Source of the DNA: Spirochaetota bacterium
GTDB lineage: Bacteria; Spirochaetota; Spirochaetia; Treponematales; Treponemataceae
Assembly (NCBI GenBank): GCA_016285185.1
Contig: JAEEQG010000133.1
Coordinates: 1 to 61,168, forward strand
Length of the DNA: 61,168 bases
Direction: 5' to 3'
The translations under genes were made by a program, and so were the position numbers. How positions within the stretch are numbered: the first letter of the stretch is position 1; every line of letters starts with the position of its first letter. The notes beneath the pieces are model-generated. The model saw only the letters and a program-made list of their open reading frames with translations, had not been told where the DNA came from and searched no databases. This document shows positions 34,491-44,136 of the stretch, one piece after another.

Positions 34491-35385
34491 TAGTTTGGTA
34501 TTTTCAGAAATCGATCAGTTTTATTCAAAAAAGAGCAATCATAAAAAAACTGATGCCGAGAAAGACTCTGCGGTTCGTACGAGAATTCTTAAAATACTGA
34601 TAGCAGTTCTTTCATGCGTTCTGGTTGTGGAGGCAATTCTCTATCTCGTTGTAATTCCTTGTGCTTCGTCTGTTCAGATTGTTTTTACCGGTTTAACCCA
34701 ATTCCAGCCGGAAGATATTATAAACAGTACAAATATTAACGTACGACAAACCTGGATAAATTTTGACACAGCGTCTATCGCCTCAAAATTGGCAGCAACG
34801 CAGTTGTTTGAATCAGTAAAAGTTGAAAAAAGTTTTCCTGATAAAGTTATAATTACCTTGAGTGAAAGACAGTGCGCCGCTGTTGCAATTGCAGAGATTA
34901 GTGGAAAATCGGTGCCTGTACAGATTGATAAAAACGGCGTTGTATATAGAATAAATGCAGGTACGCCTACGGGAAATGTTCCTGTGTTAAGCGGTCTTTC
35001 TTTTGAAAATCCAAAAGTTGGTATGCGTCTGCATGGCAAGCTTCGTCCTCTTGTGCAGCAGATATCCGATATTTTGATCGAAAAGCCTGTTTATTTCAGT
35101 GCAATTTCTGAAATCCGTATTATGCCTAAAGAATACGGCAGTTATGATTTGGTTTTGTACCCCATGCATTCAAAAGTTCGCGTTTTGGCCGACAAGACAT
35201 TGAATGAAGAGTCATTACAGTATATGATGGTAGTACTTGATGTAATAGATTCACTTGAATCCGATGTTTATGAAGTTGATTTGCGGCATGGTTCTGTTTC
35301 GTACAGGACCCGTAACTCAAACGAAAGCAAAACGCTTGCAGGTGTTTCGTTAGGTCAGAATTCGCTTGGTGTTACTGGGGAGTAG
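34483..35385 (+). CDS. ftsQ: FtsQ/DivIB cell division protein
   Basis: 300 residues: cytoplasmic tail (1-33), one membrane span (about 37-58), then a POTRA domain (about 63-130) with 'V-Q-I-V-F-T-G-L' and 'S-F-P-D-K-V-I-I-T-L-S-E-R', then the FtsQ beta domain with 'V-Q-I-D-K-N-G-V-V-Y'. It bridges early and late divisome parts. Both ends are close to or overlap neighbouring genes. Confidence 0.85.
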   Translation: MSDSLVFSEIDQFYSKKSNHKKTDAEKDSAVRTRILKILIAVLSCVLVVEAILYLVVIPCASSVQIVFTGLTQFQPEDIINSTNINVRQTWINFDTASIASKLAATQLFESVKVEKSFPDKVIITLSERQCAAVAIAEISGKSVPVQIDKNGVVYRINAGTPTGNVPVLSGLSFENPKVGMRLHGKLRPLVQQISDILIEKPVYFSAISEIRIMPKEYGSYDLVLYPMHSKVRVLADKTLNEESLQYMMVVLDVIDSLESDVYEVDLRHGSVSYRTRNSNESKTLAGVSLGQNSLGVTGE

Positions 35386-35389
35386 AATT

Positions 35390-36643
35390 TTGAGTGATAT
35401 TATCGTTGGTCTGGATGTTGGAACAAGTAATGTCCGGGTTGTAGTGGCAGCATATACAGAAGAAGGCAATCTTCAGATTATCGGTATAGGTACAAGCCCT
35501 TCCACCGGCGGTTTAAGAAAAGGTGTCGTAATTCAGACCGAATTGACAAAACGGGCAATACTTGATGCGGTTGAAAAAGCTGAACTCATGTCGGGTCATG
35601 AGATTTCTGACTGTTATATTGCAATTGGCGGAACACAGATAGAAAGTACCAATCAGCAGGGGTTTGTCTCTGTTGAAAACCAGGGCGGCGAAATTACGGA
35701 ATCTGATATAAAAAGAGTTATTGAATCAGCTTGTTCTATTCCAATACCGCCGGACAGACGAATTTTGCATGTCCTTCCGTATACGTATATAGTAGACGGT
35801 GTGGATGGTATAAAAGATCCACGTTCAAGGCTGGCATGGCGCCTTGAAACAAAAGTTCTGATTGTTACCGCCGCGTATACGACCACCCATACCCTCGTTA
35901 CAAGTATAAATCAGATAGGTTATAATGTTGACGGGGTTATGCTCAAAATTCTGGCAACATCACGTTCTGTGGTTACAAAGGATGAGAGGGAATTGGGATC
36001 AATTTTGATTGATCTTGGCGGCGGGACAACAGATGTGATTGTTTTTGCTGACGATGCGCCCGTGTACACATGTTCGATTCCTGTGGGCGGTCAAATGGTA
36101 ACAAACGACATTATGATCGTTAAGGGAATCACTTTTGATATATCCGAAAAAATAAAAATAAAGGCAGGCTGCTGCTGGGAAGAATATATTGATGAAGATG
36201 AAGAAGTGCTTATTCCCGGTGTGGGCGGACGTCCTCCGGAAGCAATCTCGCGTAAGGAACTTTGCGGAATTATTCAGCCAAGAATGGAAGAAATATTCAA
36301 TCTTGTCAATGATAAGATACAGATGCAGACAAGTACAAAAAAAATAGTTGCCAAAAACATTATTCTGTGTGGTGGCGGTTCTCTTATGCCCGGTGTTGTA
36401 GAGCTTGCGGCGCAGATATTCGGTACAAGCGCGGTTCGCATCGGTAATCCGATTAAAATGGGCGGTATGATTGAAGAATGTTATTCACCCGAATTTGCAA
36501 CGGCGACGGGTATTGTACTTTCTTTTGCGGAAGAAGGTAAAAAACAGCCGGAGAAAAAACATTATTCAACGATGGAAACAAAACAAAACAACGGAGGAAT
36601 CTTAAAAAAACTGGGAGATTATATAAAAAACGAGTTCTTTTAG
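35390..36643 (+). CDS. ftsA: Cell division protein FtsA
   Basis: Actin-like membrane tether of FtsZ. 417 residues. ATP-site motifs: 'I-V-G-L-D-V-G-T-S-N-V-R' at about 4-15 (phosphate 1), 'L-I-D-L-G-G-G-T-T-D' (phosphate 2, about residues 205-214) and 'I-I-L-C-G-G-G-S-L-M-P-G' (adenosine). SHS2/1C region in between. A C-terminal amphipathic helix, 'K-K-L-G-D-Y-I-K-N-E-F-F', serves as membrane anchor. The start is a TTG at 35390 preceded by GGGGAG 5 bases upstream, 4 bases after the ftsQ stop. Confidence 0.93.
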   Translation: MSDIIVGLDVGTSNVRVVVAAYTEEGNLQIIGIGTSPSTGGLRKGVVIQTELTKRAILDAVEKAELMSGHEISDCYIAIGGTQIESTNQQGFVSVENQGGEITESDIKRVIESACSIPIPPDRRILHVLPYTYIVDGVDGIKDPRSRLAWRLETKVLIVTAAYTTTHTLVTSINQIGYNVDGVMLKILATSRSVVTKDERELGSILIDLGGGTTDVIVFADDAPVYTCSIPVGGQMVTNDIMIVKGITFDISEKIKIKAGCCWEEYIDEDEEVLIPGVGGRPPEAISRKELCGIIQPRMEEIFNLVNDKIQMQTSTKKIVAKNIILCGGGSLMPGVVELAAQIFGTSAVRIGNPIKMGGMIEECYSPEFATATGIVLSFAEEGKKQPEKKHYSTMETKQNNGGILKKLGDYIKNEFF

Positions 36644-36645
36644 GC

Positions 36646-36673
36646 TTGAAATAGTTATATACTCTGTTATACT
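36646..36673 (+). promoter_or_regulatory. Possible internal promoter of ftsZ
   Basis: TTGAAA (36646-36651), 16 bases, TATACT (36668-36673), in the 67-base gap between ftsA and ftsZ, the largest gap in the division operon. It is followed by GGGAG before the ATG at 36711. Confidence 0.5.
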
Positions 36674-36710
36674 ATAATAAACAACAACATTTTTCTGGGT
36701 GGGAGAAAAA

Positions 36711-37901
36711 ATGATTGATTTTGAGGTAGTTGGCGACAAAAATGCCGGTCCAACAATAATAAAAGTTATCGGAGCAGGCGGTGGCGGTGGAAATGCTGTC
36801 AACCGAATGATTGCCAGCGGTTTGCAGAATGTGGAATTTATCGCTGCCAATACTGACTTACAAACATTAAACAATTCTAACGCTTCTGTTAAAATTCCAA
36901 TCGGTTCAAAACTTACGAACGGGCTGGGTGCCGGCGGAAAACCCGAAGTAGGCGAAAAAGCTGCGCTCGAAGACACAGAAACTATAAAAAATGCTCTTAA
37001 AGGTGCGGATATGGTTTTTGTCACTGCCGGTATGGGCGGTGGAACAGGAACGGGAGCGGCGCCTGTAATTGCTAAAATTGCAAAGGAGCAGGGTGCTCTT
37101 ACGGTAGGTGTTGTCACAAAACCGTTTTCATTTGAAGGAAAGGTTAAAATGCAGCTTGCCGAAGAAGGTATCCGCAAACTGCACGAGGCTGTCGATACCC
37201 TTATCGTTATTCCTAACCAACATCTGTTAAAAATCGTAGACAAACGCACTCCTATAAAAGAAGCGTTCCAGCTTGCGGATGATGTTCTGCGGCAGGGCGT
37301 TCAGTGTATTTCCGACCTTATAACAAAGCCTGGAATAATAAATATCGACTTTGCCGACGTTAAGACTACTATGGAAGGTAAGGGTGATGCGATTATGGGA
37401 ACCGGCGTCGGAAGGGGCGAAAATCGGGCTGTTGATGCCGCAACCTATGCGATTAACAATCCTTTGCTTGAAGATTCCCGCATAGAAGGCGCGAAAAGTA
37501 TCCTTATCAATGTTACAGGCGATGATACTCTTACTCTTATGGAAGTTGAAGATATTGCAAAAATAATTACAGCTACAGCAGATCCTGAAGCTCTTATCAT
37601 TACTGGCTCTGCAATAGATCAGAATATGAAAGACAGTGTCATGGTTTCTGTCATTGCAACCGGCTTTAATGAAGAATTCCGTTCGGGTAACACAGTGGCT
37701 GACAGAAATGTGATTTCTGCTGTTGCAAAAGAAAAAAGACCTGTTCCCGAGAAAACCGACACAGTTTCTTTGGGTGAATTTCTAAGGTATCAGGGTGAAG
37801 AACCAAAGACCAACAGAATGAATAGTGTTGCTTCGCATTTGGGCGGAAATGCTGACGAGTTGGACATACCTGCTGTCCTGAGGCGCAATAAACAGCAATA
37901 A
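36711..37901 (+). CDS. ftsZ: Cell division protein FtsZ
   Basis: Tubulin-like GTPase that forms the division ring. 396 residues. The G-box [10 protein letters not shown] lies near residues 107-116, '[14 protein letters not shown]' opens the GTP domain, and the T7 loop 'N-I-D-F-A-D-V' supplies the catalytic Asp. The extreme C terminus '[10 protein letters not shown]' is the conserved tail that binds FtsA. The ATG at 36711 has a strong GGGAG site; a GTG four codons earlier overlaps that site and is rejected. Confidence 0.97.
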   Translation: MIDFEVVGDKNAGPTIIKVIGAGGGGGNAVNRMIASGLQNVEFIAANTDLQTLNNSNASVKIPIGSKLTNGLGAGGKPEVGEKAALEDTETIKNALKGADMVFVTAGMGGGTGTGAAPVIAKIAKEQGALTVGVVTKPFSFEGKVKMQLAEEGIRKLHEAVDTLIVIPNQHLLKIVDKRTPIKEAFQLADDVLRQGVQCISDLITKPGIINIDFADVKTTMEGKGDAIMGTGVGRGENRAVDAATYAINNPLLEDSRIEGAKSILINVTGDDTLTLMEVEDIAKIITATADPEALIITGSAIDQNMKDSVMVSVIATGFNEEFRSGNTVADRNVISAVAKEKRPVPEKTDTVSLGEFLRYQGEEPKTNRMNSVASHLGGNADELDIPAVLRRNKQQ

Positions 37902-37904
37902 TAC

Positions 37905-38828
37905 ATGAATTTTGAGTTTCCGCTGATAGCGCAGTATTATTCCTTTCTGGTTACGGCAGCAGGCAAGGCGGCGCTTACTGCACAGACATATTGCCAGACC
38001 ATACGGTTTTTGTATGAATGGAAACAATCCGGCGAGAACGTACCGAAAGGAAGTCCAGAGCAACAGATGAGTGTTCAGGAACTGACATTGTTTGTTATCT
38101 GGCGAAAAACACAGGGAGCTGATGAAAGGACAGTTTCCAAAGATATTTCTGCTCTGCGTTCTTTTGGTGATTTTCTTGTTGTTACCGGTCGCTGGACAGA
38201 GAATACTGCTTCTGTTCTGGAAAAACCGGATGTGAGCAAAAAATTGCCGCGTGTTCTCACAGTAGAGCAGGTCAATTTGATGCTTGATTCCATAGATGTT
38301 TCAAAGCCTCTTGGAGTCAGGGACAGAACGCTGTTTGAGCTTATCTATTCCTGCGGGCTTAGAATAAGTGAAGCATGCGGACTGTTGATAGAAAATGTTC
38401 ATTTGTCGGAACATTTGATTATGGTAAACGGCAAAGGTTCCAAACAGCGGATTGTACCATTCGGGAGCCAGGCTGCTTTATGGTTAAAAAAGTGGCTCGA
38501 AGAGGTACGGCCTGGAATAGTGGGAAATAAGGCTGTTCCCTTTGTGTTTGTGAATTATCAGGGAAAGGGACTTTCCCGAAAAGGTGTATGGAAACGCTTT
38601 CAGAACCTGGAAGAAGAGTCTGGAGTTACGGCCAAGGTTCATACATTGAGGCACTCGTTTGCAACTCATTTGCTGGCTGGAGGTGCCGATCTGCGCTCTG
38701 TGCAGGAACTGCTCGGGCATAGTGATATTACTACAACCCAGATTTATACGCAGGTTGATAATGAGGTTCTTCGGGATTATCACAGGGATTTTTTCCCCGG
38801 GCATAAGACCGAAGCAGATGATAAATAA
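37905..38828 (+). CDS. xerD: Tyrosine recombinase, XerC/XerD family (first copy)
   Basis: 307 residues. N-terminal SAM-like arm-binding domain (about 1-110), then the catalytic domain with all five residues: R in 'C-G-L-R-I-S-E', K in 'G-K-G-S-K', H-x-x-R in 'H-T-L-R-H', H in 'L-L-G-H-S-D' and the nucleophile Y in 'Q-I-Y-T-Q'. Resolves chromosome dimers at dif with its partner. It starts 3 bases after ftsZ, tying resolution to division. A second copy lies 4 kb on; XerD for this one is a guess. Confidence 0.85.
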   Translation: MNFEFPLIAQYYSFLVTAAGKAALTAQTYCQTIRFLYEWKQSGENVPKGSPEQQMSVQELTLFVIWRKTQGADERTVSKDISALRSFGDFLVVTGRWTENTASVLEKPDVSKKLPRVLTVEQVNLMLDSIDVSKPLGVRDRTLFELIYSCGLRISEACGLLIENVHLSEHLIMVNGKGSKQRIVPFGSQAALWLKKWLEEVRPGIVGNKAVPFVFVNYQGKGLSRKGVWKRFQNLEEESGVTAKVHTLRHSFATHLLAGGADLRSVQELLGHSDITTTQIYTQVDNEVLRDYHRDFFPGHKTEADDK

Positions 38829-38847
38829 AGTGTAGAAGGAGAATAAT

Positions 38848-39576
38848 ATGAAAAAACACATTTCTTTATTTTTTCTTGCAGCTTGTATTTTGTTTATTTT
38901 ATCCGGTTGTGGCGGAGTCAACAAAAAAACGCTAAAGCGTGTTCAGCTGATGGAAGAAAAAATACAAAATCCTTCTACAGTTGATGAATTAAAACAGGCA
39001 ATAAAAAAATTTGAACGCCGCGCTGAAGATCTAATTGCAACAAATGAGCAGCTCGGTGTTTGGTACAAAATACTTGCAACACGTTATCTTGACGAACAGA
39101 TGTATGCAGAGGCCCTTGATGCTTTGCAAAATGCGATACACTATTACCCTGCTAACCAGAACCTTTTTTATTATGTGGGTGTTTCGGCAGGGTATCTTGC
39201 AAATGCTTCACTTGATTTCAGGGCAACAGGTACAAATTCAGAACGCGAGCGTTATCTGCTGCTTGCCGAATCAGGTTATCTTAGGGCTATCGAGCTTGAA
39301 CCGCGTTTTGCACGTGCTCTTTACGGACTCGGAGTTCTTTATACATTCGAGATGAATCAGCCGGCAAAGGCAATTCCTTTGCTTGAAGAGCTTTTGACAA
39401 TAGAAAAAAAACACACAGATGGAATGATGGTTTTGGCACGTGCTTATTACATGGTGTATGATTTTGATTCAGCACTTGCTATGTATGATAAAATCATCAG
39501 TACATCAACCGCAAAAGACCGGGTTGCCGAAGCGGAAAAAAACAAAAGGGTTGTTCTTGATGCAATGTACCAATAA
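38848..39576 (+). CDS. TPR-repeat lipoprotein
   Basis: 242 residues. Lipoprotein signal with lipobox L-S-G-C (Cys at about 21). From about residue 60 on, tetratricopeptide repeats: 'A-L-D-A-L-Q-N-A-I-H-Y-Y-P', 'Y-L-R-A-I-E-L-E-P-R-F-A-R-A-L-Y-G-L-G', 'A-I-P-L-L-E-E-L' and 'A-L-A-M-Y-D-K-I-I'. Probably an envelope scaffold, maybe a divisome or flagellar helper given its neighbours. Good AGAAGGAGA ribosome site. Overlaps the dprA start. Confidence 0.82.
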   Translation: MKKHISLFFLAACILFILSGCGGVNKKTLKRVQLMEEKIQNPSTVDELKQAIKKFERRAEDLIATNEQLGVWYKILATRYLDEQMYAEALDALQNAIHYYPANQNLFYYVGVSAGYLANASLDFRATGTNSERERYLLLAESGYLRAIELEPRFARALYGLGVLYTFEMNQPAKAIPLLEELLTIEKKHTDGMMVLARAYYMVYDFDSALAMYDKIISTSTAKDRVAEAEKNKRVVLDAMYQ

Positions 39577-40513
39577 TGATTTTATGCTGAATCTTGCAAT
39601 TTCCGGTCTTGAATTCCTTAGTTCCAGAGAAAAAGTTCTGATACGCCGTAATGTTTCTGATATAGAAAAATTGTTTTCGCTTTCATTGACTGATATTGCC
39701 TTAATAGTAAAAAGAGTTATACGTTCCGGTATGTGGAAAGCGGATGAGATTGTAAAAAGAATTAACAGACAGGTCCATATCATGAAATGTTTTAATATAC
39801 ACTCCTGTACAATCGAAGACCCGTCTTATCCTGTACTGCTTAAAGAAATTTATGATCCGCCTTTTATGCTGTTCTGGCGTGGAAACAATGCCTGTCTGCA
39901 CAAAAAATCCGTTGGTGTTGTAGGAACCCGTCGACCGTCTTTTGCCGGAATACAGGCAGCCCGCGAAATTGCATCAAAACTTGCATCCAACGGTTATACT
40001 GTTGTATCAGGTCTTGCACTTGGAATCGATGCAGCTGCACACAAAGGTGCTGTTAGTGCAGAAACCGGATCTACTGCGGCAGTACTTGCAAGCGGTGTTG
40101 ATGAAATTACACCTTATACAAACAAAGGACTTGCTGCGGCAATACTTAAAAAAGACGGCTGCATTGTAAGCGAATATCCGCCGGAGACTGTTGCCGCCAA
40201 GTGGCGTTTCCCCGCACGTAACCGCATTATTTCTGCATTGTCGGTTGCAACTCTTGTAGTAGAAGCACCAACAAAATCCGGTTCACTCATTACTGCCGAT
40301 TTTGCTTTGGAACAGAGCAGGGATTTGTTTTTTCACGAACTGGCATTAAAGAATTCCGGTGATGAACGCCATCCTTCTTCTTATGTTCGTGATGGTGCTG
40401 CAGTTATTCATAATGCAGAAGAACTATTGGAAAAACTTGAATCGAGTACTATTTTAACAGACAAAAAAAAATACAAAAATAAACAGCCTGTTTTATGGGA
40501 TAAAACGGAATAA
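39560..40513 (+). CDS. dprA: DNA processing protein DprA
   Basis: Loads RecA on incoming single-stranded DNA; in organisms without natural uptake its role is unclear. 317 residues. Rossmann-like core: 'V-G-V-V-G-T-R-R-P-S' near residue 116, 'V-S-G-L-A-L-G-I-D-A-A-A-H' about 150-162, 'R-N-R-I-I-S-A-L-S' and 'A-P-T-K-S-G-S-L-I-T-A'. The C-terminal winged helix found in many DprA proteins is absent. The ATG at 39560 lies inside the TPR gene with AAAAGGG 9 bases upstream; 39584 is an alternative. Heads the dprA-topA-xer-hslVU block. Confidence 0.9.
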   Translation: MQCTNNDFMLNLAISGLEFLSSREKVLIRRNVSDIEKLFSLSLTDIALIVKRVIRSGMWKADEIVKRINRQVHIMKCFNIHSCTIEDPSYPVLLKEIYDPPFMLFWRGNNACLHKKSVGVVGTRRPSFAGIQAAREIASKLASNGYTVVSGLALGIDAAAHKGAVSAETGSTAAVLASGVDEITPYTNKGLAAAILKKDGCIVSEYPPETVAAKWRFPARNRIISALSVATLVVEAPTKSGSLITADFALEQSRDLFFHELALKNSGDERHPSSYVRDGAAVIHNAEELLEKLESSTILTDKKKYKNKQPVLWDKTE

Positions 40514-40527
40514 AGGAGCAAGAGAAT

Positions 40528-42684
40528 ATGGCTGTGAAAAAGACTGCCGCCAAAAAAACTGCGGCCAAAAAAACGAAAAAAAAGACGACACTTGTTATTG
40601 TGGAATCTCCTGCAAAGGCAAAAACAATAGAAAAATATCTTGGGACAGGATTTACCGTAAAAGCTTCTATGGGGCATCTCATTGATTTGCCTAAATCCCG
40701 TATGGCAGTCAATGTGGAAAACAATTTTCAGCCGGATTATATTACAGTAAGAGGTCGGGCCGGGTTGCTCAAGGAACTTCAAAAAGAAGCAAAGAAAAAT
40801 GATGAAGTCCTTCTTGCAAGTGATAATGACCGCGAGGGAGAAGCCATCGCATGGCACTTGCGTAATGTGCTTAGCGAAAAAACAACTGCGCCGATCAAAC
40901 GTATTGTTTTTAACGAAATAACACCTCAGGCGATAAAAGATGCAGTAAAAGCACCTGGCGAGATAGATGAGGCAAAAGTAAACGCACAAAAAGCACGCCG
41001 TGTCCTCGACAGGCTTGTAGGTTATAATCTTTCCCCCTTACTGTGGAAAAAGGTAAAGAACGGACTTTCTGCAGGTCGAGTCCAGTCGGTTGCGCTCAAG
41101 CTGATTTGCGACCGCGAAAAAGAAGTAGAAAACTTTATGCCCGAAGAATACTGGACTTTGGATGCTGACTTTATAAAAGGCAAAACAACATTTACCGCCC
41201 AGCTTGTACAATATAAGGGTAAAAAGCCGGAGCTTAAAAATGAAAAATCCGTCAATGATATAATAGCTTTGCTCAAAAACAGAGACTGCGATGTTGTTGA
41301 CATAAAGAAAACTGAAAAAGAAGTAAAGCCAAAACCGCCTTTTACAACTTCAAAGTTGCAGCAGGCAGCGGCAAACAGACTTGGTTTTACCTCAAAAAAA
41401 ACAATGCAGGTTGCACAACAGCTGTATGAAGGTATAAACATCGGTTCTTCCCGCGTCGGTTTGATAACCTACATGCGTACTGATTCTGTCCGTATCTCGC
41501 CTGTCGCAATTGAGGACGTAAGAGCTTATATCGAAAAAAACTATCCTGAACAATTGCCTGCAAAACCTGTTGAGTATGCGGTTGGTAAAAAAGCGCAGGA
41601 TGCTCACGAAGCAATCCGTCCCACTTATGTAAAATATACACCGGATTATGTAAAAGAGTATCTTACTCGTGACCAGCTGCGGCTTTATTCAATCATTTGG
41701 GAGCGTTTTGTTTCCAGCCAAATGACAAATGCAAAAAAATGTACGACAAGCGTTGATATTCAGGCAGGTGATGCTTTATTCCGTCTTTCTGCGACACAAA
41801 CACTGGAAAAAGGTTATTTGAAAGTACTCAAAACACTAATTTCCAAAGAAGAAAAAGATGATGTACTGCCATCACTCAAAACAGGCGAAAAAATCAAACC
41901 TCTCAAGTTCTATCCGGAACAGCATTTTACTCAAGGACCGTCGCGTTACACAGATGCTTCGATCGTAAAAACGCTTGAAGAGCGCGGTATAGGTCGTCCT
42001 TCTACCTATGCGCCGATTATTTCGGTTCTGCTGGAACGATATTATGTTACAAGATCGAACAAACAGCTGGTTCCCACACAGCTGGGTAAGATTATATGTG
42101 ACATTCTGGTTGAATCTTTTCCGTCACTGATTAACGAAAACTTTACAGCAGAAATTGAGAATGAACTTGATGCGGTTGAGGAATCCAAGGTTGAATGGAC
42201 AAAAATGATCGGTGATTTCTATTTTCCGTTCAAAGAACGTGTTGACGAGATTATGTCCACATTGGAAAGCTACAAAGGAATAATGGACGAAAAAACCGAT
42301 CAGGTCTGTGAACTTTGCGGCAGGCCAATGGTCAAAAAACTCGGAAAATTTGGCTCGTTCCTTGCTTGTTCCGGGTTTCCGGAATGCCATAATACCCGTT
42401 CTATTCCGCTTGCTAAATGTCCGCGTCCCGGTTGTAACGGTGATATTGTCGCAAGAAAAACCAAGGGCAAAGGTAAGGAATTTTACGGCTGTACAAACTA
42501 TCCAAAGTGTGATTTTATTTCGCATTTTAAGCCGATTAATGCTACATGTCCCAAATGCGGGCAGTTTTTGGTTGAAAAATACGTTAAAAAACACGGAAGC
42601 ATCAAATCCTGCATAAATCCAGAGTGTGACTATCTGCACACAGTAGAAGACGAAGAGACAGATATCAGGGAAAGCGAAGAATAA
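40528..42684 (+). CDS. topA: DNA topoisomerase I
   Basis: Type IA topoisomerase that relaxes negative supercoils. 718 residues. The TOPRIM domain starts at about 22 ('L-V-I-V-E-S-P-A-K-A-K-T-I-E-K-Y') with 'A-S-D-N-D-R-E-G-E-A-I-A' supplying the acidic triad, and the nucleophile is the Tyr in 'G-L-I-T-Y-M-R-T-D-S'. Three zinc ribbons follow at the C terminus: C-x2-C pairs in 'C-E-L-C-G', 'C-P-R-P-G-C' and 'C-P-K-C-G'. Odd: residues 2-20 form a basic AKKT-repeat tail before the catalytic core. The GGAG ribosome site is clear. A 14-base gap follows dprA. Confidence 0.96.
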   Translation: MAVKKTAAKKTAAKKTKKKTTLVIVESPAKAKTIEKYLGTGFTVKASMGHLIDLPKSRMAVNVENNFQPDYITVRGRAGLLKELQKEAKKNDEVLLASDNDREGEAIAWHLRNVLSEKTTAPIKRIVFNEITPQAIKDAVKAPGEIDEAKVNAQKARRVLDRLVGYNLSPLLWKKVKNGLSAGRVQSVALKLICDREKEVENFMPEEYWTLDADFIKGKTTFTAQLVQYKGKKPELKNEKSVNDIIALLKNRDCDVVDIKKTEKEVKPKPPFTTSKLQQAAANRLGFTSKKTMQVAQQLYEGINIGSSRVGLITYMRTDSVRISPVAIEDVRAYIEKNYPEQLPAKPVEYAVGKKAQDAHEAIRPTYVKYTPDYVKEYLTRDQLRLYSIIWERFVSSQMTNAKKCTTSVDIQAGDALFRLSATQTLEKGYLKVLKTLISKEEKDDVLPSLKTGEKIKPLKFYPEQHFTQGPSRYTDASIVKTLEERGIGRPSTYAPIISVLLERYYVTRSNKQLVPTQLGKIICDILVESFPSLINENFTAEIENELDAVEESKVEWTKMIGDFYFPFKERVDEIMSTLESYKGIMDEKTDQVCELCGRPMVKKLGKFGSFLACSGFPECHNTRSIPLAKCPRPGCNGDIVARKTKGKGKEFYGCTNYPKCDFISHFKPINATCPKCGQFLVEKYVKKHGSIKSCINPECDYLHTVEDEETDIRESEE

Positions 42685-43587
42685 ATGGCCGCATTAATGG
42701 AACTTACAGAAGAATTCCTCACCTACATGTATGGAGTAAAAGGTGTCTCCCAAAATACTGAAGTAAGTTACCGACATGACCTTAAAATGCTGTGCAATTA
42801 TTTGGGTGAAGATGCCGATGTGAATTCCATTACCACTTTGAATTTGCAGACTTGTATAGCATCCCTTTCTTCACAAAAATATGAAGCTTCGAGCATAAAC
42901 CGCTTTATTGCGGCAGTCAGAAAATTCTTCTCATATTGTTATCGTTTGGAATATATTGCGGCAAATCCTGCTCTACCGATAAAAACACTTAAAGTGCCAA
43001 AAAAAATGCCGCGTTTTCTTTTCCCTGCCGAAACAGACGAATTGTGCAACCAGCCTGTAAAAAAGCCTCTTTTGTGGGAAAAACGCGATAAAGCACTTTT
43101 AGAATGTTTTTATTCAACTGGTTGTCGTGTCGGCGAAATGGCTTCATTAAAGCTCTCGAATATTGCACCTGACATGAAGTCTGCCGTTGTTCTTGGAAAA
43201 GGCAGTAAGGAACGACGTGTTTTTTTTGAAAAAGACGCAGTAAAAGCAATACTAGAATATTTGCCGGAGCGTAAAAACAGAATTCCTGCTGAGCGCAACG
43301 TTGATGAGCTTTTCATTAATCAGGCAGGTGGCCCTCTCTCTGTAAGAGGAATCCGATACATAGTAAACCGCTATTCGGGTATAGAAGGAACAAATCATCG
43401 TATTTCACCTCATGCTCTCCGCCATACTTTTGCAACAGCAATGCTTGCAAATGGAGCGGATATCAGAATTGTCCAGGAGATGCTCGGACATGAAAGTATT
43501 TCTACAACACAACGTTATACGCACGTAACAACAGCTCAGCTGATAAAAACATATAATCAGGCTCACCCTCATGGTGGCACGGAATAA
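42685..43587 (+). CDS. xerC: Tyrosine recombinase, XerC family (second copy)
   Basis: 300 residues, starting immediately after the topA stop (no gap). The catalytic set is complete: R in 'T-G-C-R-V-G-E', K in 'G-K-G-S-K-E', H-x-x-R in 'H-A-L-R-H', H in 'L-G-H-E-S', Y in 'Q-R-Y-T-H-V'. Position between topA and hslV matches xerC (codV) of Bacillus, which supports XerC. With the copy at 37905 it would make a normal XerC/XerD pair. Confidence 0.88.
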   Translation: MAALMELTEEFLTYMYGVKGVSQNTEVSYRHDLKMLCNYLGEDADVNSITTLNLQTCIASLSSQKYEASSINRFIAAVRKFFSYCYRLEYIAANPALPIKTLKVPKKMPRFLFPAETDELCNQPVKKPLLWEKRDKALLECFYSTGCRVGEMASLKLSNIAPDMKSAVVLGKGSKERRVFFEKDAVKAILEYLPERKNRIPAERNVDELFINQAGGPLSVRGIRYIVNRYSGIEGTNHRISPHALRHTFATAMLANGADIRIVQEMLGHESISTTQRYTHVTTAQLIKTYNQAHPHGGTE

Positions 43588-43596
43588 GGAAAAAGG

Positions 43597-44136
43597 ATGA
43601 ACAGACAGAGAATACGAAGTACAACAGTAATAGCAGTCCGCAGAAACGGCAAAGTTGCAATGGCCGGTGACGGACAGGTAACAATGGGCGAAACAGTAAT
43701 GAAAGGTAATGCCCGTAAAGTCAGACGTATCTATGACGGAAAAGTTTTGACCGGATTCGCAGGTGCTACTGCCGATGCCTTCAATCTGTTTGACAAATTT
43801 GAGGCAAAACTGCAGGAATATAACGGCGATATAACAAGAGCCGCCGTTGAACTTGCAAAAATGTGGAGAACTGACAAAGCGTTGCGCAATCTTGAAGCAC
43901 TGCTTCTTGTCGCAAATGCCGAAAAAATACTGCTAATTTCAGGCAACGGTGATGTAATTGAACCTGAAAGTGATGTTCTTGCAATAGGCTCCGGCGGAAA
44001 CTACGCATATGCCGCTGCTCTTGCGTATATGGAATCATCTGAATTGAGTGCAAGGGAAATTGCCGAAAAAAGTCTTAAAATTGCCGGAAATATATGTATT
44101 TATACAAACGGACACATTACTGCGGAGGAGTTATAA
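43597..44136 (+). CDS. hslV: ATP-dependent protease proteolytic subunit HslV
   Basis: Threonine peptidase ring of the HslUV proteasome-like machine. 179 residues. '[10 protein letters not shown]' matches the active N terminus, with '[10 protein letters not shown]' next. Here eight residues (MNRQRIRS) come before the catalytic Thr pair, so a longer propeptide must be removed than the single Met of E. coli. The start is followed by hslU with a one-base overlap. Confidence 0.93.
   Translation: MNRQRIRSTTVIAVRRNGKVAMAGDGQVTMGETVMKGNARKVRRIYDGKVLTGFAGATADAFNLFDKFEAKLQEYNGDITRAAVELAKMWRTDKALRNLEALLLVANAEKILLISGNGDVIEPESDVLAIGSGGNYAYAAALAYMESSELSAREIAEKSLKIAGNICIYTNGHITAEEL

Noticed and set aside
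36699-36710. GTG start of ftsZ four codons earlier
   Set aside because: It overlaps the GGGAG ribosome site that serves the ATG at 36711.
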